From: Ptiloglossa arizonensis
Lineage: Eukaryota > Arthropoda > Insecta > Hymenoptera > Colletidae
NCBI RefSeq assembly: GCF_051014685.1
Contig: NC_135059.1
Coordinates: 2,480,001-2,544,000, forward strand
DNA: 64,000 nt
Reading direction: 5' to 3'
Shown: positions 58,020 to 64,000 of the stretch, piece by piece
Numbering within the stretch: the stretch's first letter is position 1
How the letters are laid out: each line of letters opens with the position of its first letter
Made by a program: the position numbers and the translations under genes
The notes under the pieces: generated by a model
What the model saw: the letters and a program-made list of their open reading frames with translations, nothing else
The model's database searches: none
Told to the model about the DNA's origin: nothing

Positions 58020-61000
58020 GTGCAATCGGTTGGTAGTGGCTTATAGCGCAGAAACGCGCAAGGAAGAAATTGTTTGCGCAGATCTTTCATTCAAATGTTC
58101 GATACGTTTCCCATGAGCGTAAAGAGGGCGATCAAATGTGTGTAATATCCTTAAAACGAGCAAACAGAGGTACGTACATTAAGGTAACAAGCGGACCAGT
58201 GGATCTACAAACGCGTGTTTGTCCATTACTTTTACATACGAATGAAAAAAAAAAAAAAAAAAAAAGAACTTCAGCGTTGTCGATCGTTCCGTAAAAGTCG
58301 CTTTAGCGAAAGAGACGTAGCTTCGGCGAGCAATTAAAGTGATTAAAGCGATTCCGGAGACACTGATTTAACGCCAACGTCCTGCTATCGAAAGAACAAT
58401 TTTCTGCAACGAGCTTACGAACCAGAGGAGAAACATTTGGATAGGAAAATTTGAGGAACTGTGTCAGTACAATATTCGCAAGATAAGTTTCTGCGAGATT
58501 CGATAATTACCAAGCGATCAATGAACTGCTTATTTTTCAGCTTCACTCGTGCCACAATACTGCATCTATCGAGTGCTTCAAGATGTTGTGTTCTGAAAGG
58601 AATTACAAGATCTTTAAATTATTTGATATCTGTGTTTACCTCGTGACTCGTACCAAGCTTAGGTTTGATTATATTAGAATTAGAATTAGACTAAGTTGCT
58701 GTTGAATACGAAATCCCGTTAACGGGTAACTACTCATTTTTACACGTGGTTCGTACAGTAGCTTAGTGATAGTTAAGTGGATTTAGCCAATAAATGCAAC
58801 GTAAATAACGAAATGAAAACGAATCCGATAGAAAATTCTACCCAAAGTCACACAAGACTTAGTGTACATTTTATAATGTTATCTTACCGGAGCGTAGCTA
58901 CAGCTTTACAGTTCGTCTACTTTCATAACGATAAATTTGTAAAAAGACACAAAACGACAGAGTCAAATATATATGAATTTTTAAATTAATCTCGTTTCGC
59001 TTCTCTCCGCCGTGTACAATGTAACCTTCTGCTTTAGAATTTTTATTTATTAAAATAGCTGTTGCATAATATCACAAAAAAAAAAGGAAGCCATAGATGC
59101 GAGATTATAATTGTTTCTCTTCGTTTGAAAATAATGAAATATAGCTGTTTTGCATGAAACAAAATATATAATGTTGAGTATTTTATTTGTTTCCAGGTAA
59201 CAAAATTGTTCCAAATTGTCGGCCGTATGGTCGACACACAGTACATACATACATACATACATATATATATTCCAATTCCTTAACGTACACTTTCCTATAA
59301 CAATGGCGGGCAGCTGCTTGAAACCATTGTTTAGGAAACACGTGTGACAATTTCGTAAATTTCATTTTTGGTACGTTAAACTCCTAAGTAATGTACGTTG
59401 AGCGTTACAACATCTGTACAAACAAAGGATAATTCTTGCGAGTTTGTTTAAATTTCATCCAGCAATGAAAATCCAAAGTTTTCGTTACGTCTTCGTGGCA
59501 CTAGAACTAATGTACTCGTTTTCTCGATGAAAATGAGTCCAGACAAGACCTTATTCAGTTTCTTTCCAAGTACGAATCAAACGAATCGCTCGTTCATTGG
59601 AAGAACTTCCTTTTATATTTTTAGGAAACACCTTCATCAAAATATAAAGAAACCTATACGAACCGTTACATCAATAATCGACTCTCCGGTACACGTGTTG
59701 CGATGTTTCGAACTTTCGCTCACCAAGGGCCATGTAAAGCGAGACTCGCTGGTCGTTACTCCGTCTTGCTCGCTCTCGCAATATCCCCTTCGCTTTCTAC
59801 GCGGGACCATACCCTATCTTCGTCCGCTCGAATCAAAAGTCCTCGATATTCCTTCGCTGGAAAACGTGAATTCTCTGTACAGTTTTTTCCAAACTGATAG
59901 AACCGTTCAAACCCGTAAACTTTGCTTTCTCGTCACGGTCCCGTTGTCTTCCAGACGATTGGCCGGGACAAGATTAAAGCGTCCTAGGTCTTTGTTTGGC
60001 CTGGTGCACGAGCGATCGGGCGGTTAACAGTGGCACGCGCGATCGCAAAGTAAATTGCAAGAACAATGAGTCTCTCGCTAAGCACCGCGTGTAAACAATC
60101 ATGGGCCATCTCCGGTCCGATCCTGTTTGCTCTAGACGGTGATCCGCGAGGAATAAGAAAATCTCGCGTTGGAAAATGTCGTCCCGGGTGGTTTCTCCGC
60201 GATATTCGTATTGTTCGAAATCGCGGGAATAACCCCGTTATTTCTCTCGTTCTATCTTCCCTGTTCTTCGTGTCCACGATTCCCCGATTAAACCCCGGAG
60301 AATATTCGCGCGAGTCAGCGAGTGGTTCCACGCGTCGAGGACCAACCGCGGTGGTATCATACGGGCCGAGTATCGATTCAACGATGGAGGACCGGTCTCG
60401 AAATTCCGCTCGAGCAATTTCCACCGGAACGGAATTTCGAGCAGGTCATTATTGTTCTCCACGGTCCAGAGACAATTTCCATCGGTTTACTCAAATCTGG
60501 TCGGCCGGTCGGCTCTCTAGGTAAGTAGAAAGAGACAATGGAGAGGGAATGGTGGCACGCGTGCGAGGGCTGGTCCCGCAGCACGAAGTCGTAGCAGCAA
60601 CAGCATCGGGCAGGTAACAGACGAAATTTGACAACGGGCACGAGCCCCGGTATGTAAGAGATAATTGATGACGTTACGGTTCATCGCTCGCTACTCGGTT
60701 ACCGGACATGGACAAATATTGACAGCTTCCGATCACAGAGCGGCCGGTAACCCTTTGTACGTGGCTCGCGCGCACACGAGCTACTCGATGTCTGTTCGGT
60801 TTTCCTGTCGAATCGGTTCGCTTAGTCCCTCGTACGTTAGTAAATCAACGTCCCCGACTGGACGTGCATGTCGAGCAAGTTTCGTAAATTAAAGTGGCCG
60901 CGTGTGCGCTCTCTGCAAAAGAGCTATCGGCCCTCGGTCAGCGTTCGTTCGTTGCCCGTGACGTTACGTTACCAGCTTCGAGAACCAACAGAACGGTTTT

Positions 61001-64000
61001 TCTCATCCAGGGAGCAATTTTATCGCGAGACGACCAGGGCTTGGATATTACAATCGGAAACTTAAGTACGGGGAACTCGAAGGACTTTGGCGCTTGAATA
61101 GAGGGTGGAGGGGACAAACGGACGAACCAGCTCGGCACTGAGCATAGTTTCGAGGATATCGATGTTCTCCTTGGTCGCATTGTTCATCTTTAATTGTCTG
61201 TACGGTTCTCACTTCGGTATTTCGCGGAGAATACGTCTACAAAGGCAACCCCTCTTCTTGTAAGTCGCTCCGTAACAAGTTTCGCAAAATTCCGTCAGGC
61301 GTGCTTTTCGTCTATGCGTCCAGATTGGTCCGATCGTTTGCGGCGAGACAAAGGAATGCCTGTTATCGGTCTGTTTAATGTTCCTACGATCCGTGTAATC
61401 GCTCGCTCTGAAAAGTTACAGCCAGGACGGAATCAATTGTTCGCTCAAGGCCACTTCCTTAACGCTTTGCGAATAGCGTCAGACACGGCTTTGTAACGTC
61501 AGTTGGCCCGAATCGAGAGACCAAGAGTTTACGGTTATAGGTAGCGATGGGAAATCGTATCGATACCAACTATATTGGATAATCATTTCTTTCGAACAAA
61601 TTGTTTCGATATCCGTGCGAAACTATCGATTACCATTGAATCTTAATTACCGTATTAATTTTGCAATGTGGATATTTCTGTAAGGAATATTGGTCGATAT
61701 TGTCGTACAAATCGAGCACGTATTAATTAGTACTTGGAAGCGACGAGAATACAGATAACGGTTCGTTTATAAGCGGGGCAGTTAACAATTTTGACGGTCA
61801 ACGAGAGACATCGAGAGTGAGCGAGATAGAGCGACAAAACATTCCAATCCCACCATATTAGAATATTTCGAAAGACTTTCTGAAATTAGGAGAGTGAGAA
61901 ACAACAAACACTTAATACGAAAAATGTATAAAGCCACGACTGGATATAACATAAAATAAAAGAAATACGAATAAAACGATGCCTCACGCGTAACCGTGAG
62001 TAAAATAAACATTTGTATACTTTTTATTGTATCTCTGCTAGAGTGTTATCGATAGATTGGAAGATGTTTCCTCGTAGAAATAAGTCCAAATAGAAAATAG
62101 ACAAAATGTTATTCAAATGATACATCAGTAAAAAATCATATTGTTGTTTTCACAGATGAACTTTTATACGTTCAATCGTGAAATATAATATCGTTTTATA
62201 ATTTAAATCGGAAATTTTATCGAACGAATATACTTCTGAGCATCGAAGGTGGTTTACTTTTTATTCGACATCTTAACATCTTTTTTTTTATGAATCCATC
62301 TTCGTTCGTTTTACACGTAATTAAAAATTAATCCCAACAAGGTCGAATTGGGTTCATCTTTATCAGGAAAACCTCAGCATCGATTCATCGATGATACTTC
62401 TGGAATAATGCAGCAGCGTCAAATAGAAACATTTCCATTTTTCATTACTGGATTACTTTCGTTACTATGCACGAGAAAGTTATTCTGGACTGCGACTGCC
62501 AGCTGCGCGAGCTAATAAGCAGTTAGAGGCTTGATTTTGTTACCTGCAATGCACCATGTGTTTAAATATCAAATTCAGTGTTAAATTTTCTTAATTGCTA
62601 TATTATATTATATTTTAATCAGCGTGACGTCATCCGCTCCGTCTACCGTAGTAGTTTTATTTCATTCATTCGCCATAAGACAATTCGTTACGTTTATTGT
62701 CGCGACAACGTAATCAGATTCACGAGCTCGCGAAATTCGTGTCAGAAGTACAGTGGACGAAGTTGGTGGATACAAATAGATGTAAGTGTATTAAAATAAT
62801 ATTATTTTTCTCTTTTGTTGTCGTTATTCTGTCATCTTAAATGCGCATCCCTTCTATTTTGACAATAAGAAAACTAAACAAAACGTACTCGAAAGGTATT
62901 TCGTGTTTAGAATTAGCAAGGATTTCGAGAAACGCGTGCTCTATACATATTTTAATATATTAAAGAAAAACTTACACCAAAAGGTGAAAAAGTGTATGAA
63001 AAAATACTCGAGCATCGAGTTTTCCCTTGTACTTCTCTTTTAACGATTACTTTCGTTATAAAAATAAAAGAGGTGGGTATTTATCGTTTGAAAATATGCA
63101 CCCCTTTTATTTTCAGATTTAATCGTACACGCACGATCTACGTTCACCAGTTTTCCGAAATCTGTGCGCGCAACGACCATAAAGGATGAAAAGTATTCGA
63201 ATTACTCGGTTCGAAAACCATTTGGCATCTCGAAAGAGATGTACGATTTTCAAGGCCGAGCTGACCAGTCCATTTTCCATCCCTTTAGTTCCGCTTCCGG
63301 AAGAAAAGGAGAGTTTCAAAGGCTCGAGGAGGCCGTCGAAGAGGTTCATGGTTTACACATCGCCACGGTATTCTCTCGTCAAGATCCGTAAAAGCTCTCG
63401 GAGACGATCGACTGTAAAAGTCGGCGACACGGTCAAGGAGAGATTCTTCTTGGTTTCTCTTGCTCCTCGATTCACGACCTCGTGAAAGACCAACTCTCCA
63501 CATTCGTGGCCACTGTCTTGTATTTCTTCCTTCCTCCAACCGGGCTTTTCGTCCTACCAGCTTGAATCCTGCGTCCTTCGAATTCACAAGAGGATCGCAA
63601 ACTCTGTTCAAGGATATCCAAACGTTTTGTTCGAGGCAATAAATTCAACCTGGCTTTTTCGCTCCGAACGATCTCGAGAGTGGCTGGAAATCTAAATGAT
63701 CCTTGTGCAAGGTAAGTTTCCGTTTTCCACCCCCACTCCTAAAATTTTTCAGACTTTCGAGGATACAGCTCGTCGACGAAGTTAATTGTTCGAATAAACG
63801 GGATCAGCTCTCCGTGAAATTCGAATTCCTCACGCGCCCGTGAACGCATTTTTTCCGAAAAAAGTTATTGCCGCGAACAAAAATCGTTTGCCGAAGCCAG
63901 CGGCAGTGACTCGATCGCCCGGTTTTAACATTAGTGGATGTTGAGTATTCAACGAACATTGGTAATTCGTTTGTTTTACCTTTAACCGGTACGCGTGTGC
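58020..64000. other. Gene-free stretch to the window end
   Basis: I can support no gene. Simple repeats occur at 58243-58264 (poly-A) and 59242-59270 (ACAT then AT). A 166-codon plus-strand frame (59527-60027) and overlapping opposite-strand frames at 60.0-60.6 and 63.1-63.6 kb have no domain. Strong donor-like GTAAGT sites after 60519 (CTAGGTAAGT) and 63711 (CAAGGTAAGT) could end untranslated exons of a gene continuing beyond the window. Confidence 0.4.
59242..59270. repeat. ACAT/AT microsatellite
   Basis: About five ACAT units are followed by an AT run. Short, with no other feature nearby. Confidence 0.9.

Noticed and set aside
59527..60027. 166-codon open frame, plus strand
   Set aside because: No domain, low-quality composition, and opposite-strand frames overlap; no splice or promoter support.

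Overview
This is a window of an insect nuclear genome. It probably comes from a bee or another hymenopteran, although that placement is an inference from overall character and not from a marker gene. The genes have several short exons with GT-AG introns, many only about 60-100 bp. The intergenic and intronic DNA is long, rich in TCGA and CpG, and full of satellites and Tc1/mariner-type elements. No tRNA, rRNA, operon or CRISPR array was found.

Layout. Positions 1-23.5 kb hold no gene I can support. They contain several tandem arrays (an exact 80-bp array, a 23-bp array, a 15-bp array), a duplicated repeat pair, and a mariner-type MITE nested inside one copy of that pair with its TA duplication readable. 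Positions 23.6-31.1 kb form a compact AT-richer gene island: EOGT (plus strand, 10 coding exons, protein ending in KDEL), PIG-W (minus, single coding exon), and WRNIP1 (plus, 4 coding exons). EOGT and PIG-W converge. PIG-W and WRNIP1 diverge from a shared spacer of about 0.5 kb. Positions 31.7-57.8 kb are one gene, a PRELI-domain protein of the slowmo/PRELID3 family. Only 696 coding bases are spread over 26 kb, because introns of 5.5 kb and 18.8 kb separate its five coding exons. The large intron hosts a higher-order repeat, a 206-bp mariner-type MITE directly abutting a 1.3-kb Tc1-like DD34E element, an LTR-like relic with a tRNA-Pro-type primer-binding site, and two more tandem arrays. Positions 57.8-64 kb show no supportable gene.

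Functions. EOGT puts O-GlcNAc on EGF repeats in the ER lumen. PIG-W acylates the inositol of GPI-anchor precursors in the ER membrane. WRNIP1 is a nuclear replication-fork AAA+ ATPase. The PRELI protein should move phospholipid between mitochondrial membranes. They share neighbourhood but no obvious pathway.

The most unusual protein observation is the C-terminal tail of the PRELI protein. It is built of about five 11-residue repeats with an asparagine recurring at exactly every 11th position (174, 185, 196, 207, 218), which predicts a lipid-binding amphipathic helix. The most unusual DNA observations are the nested and abutting TA-target elements and the minisatellites that precede both copies of the duplicated repeat. 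All exon models come from reading splice signals and reading frame by eye. Each of the three spliced models closes in frame with a total length divisible by three.
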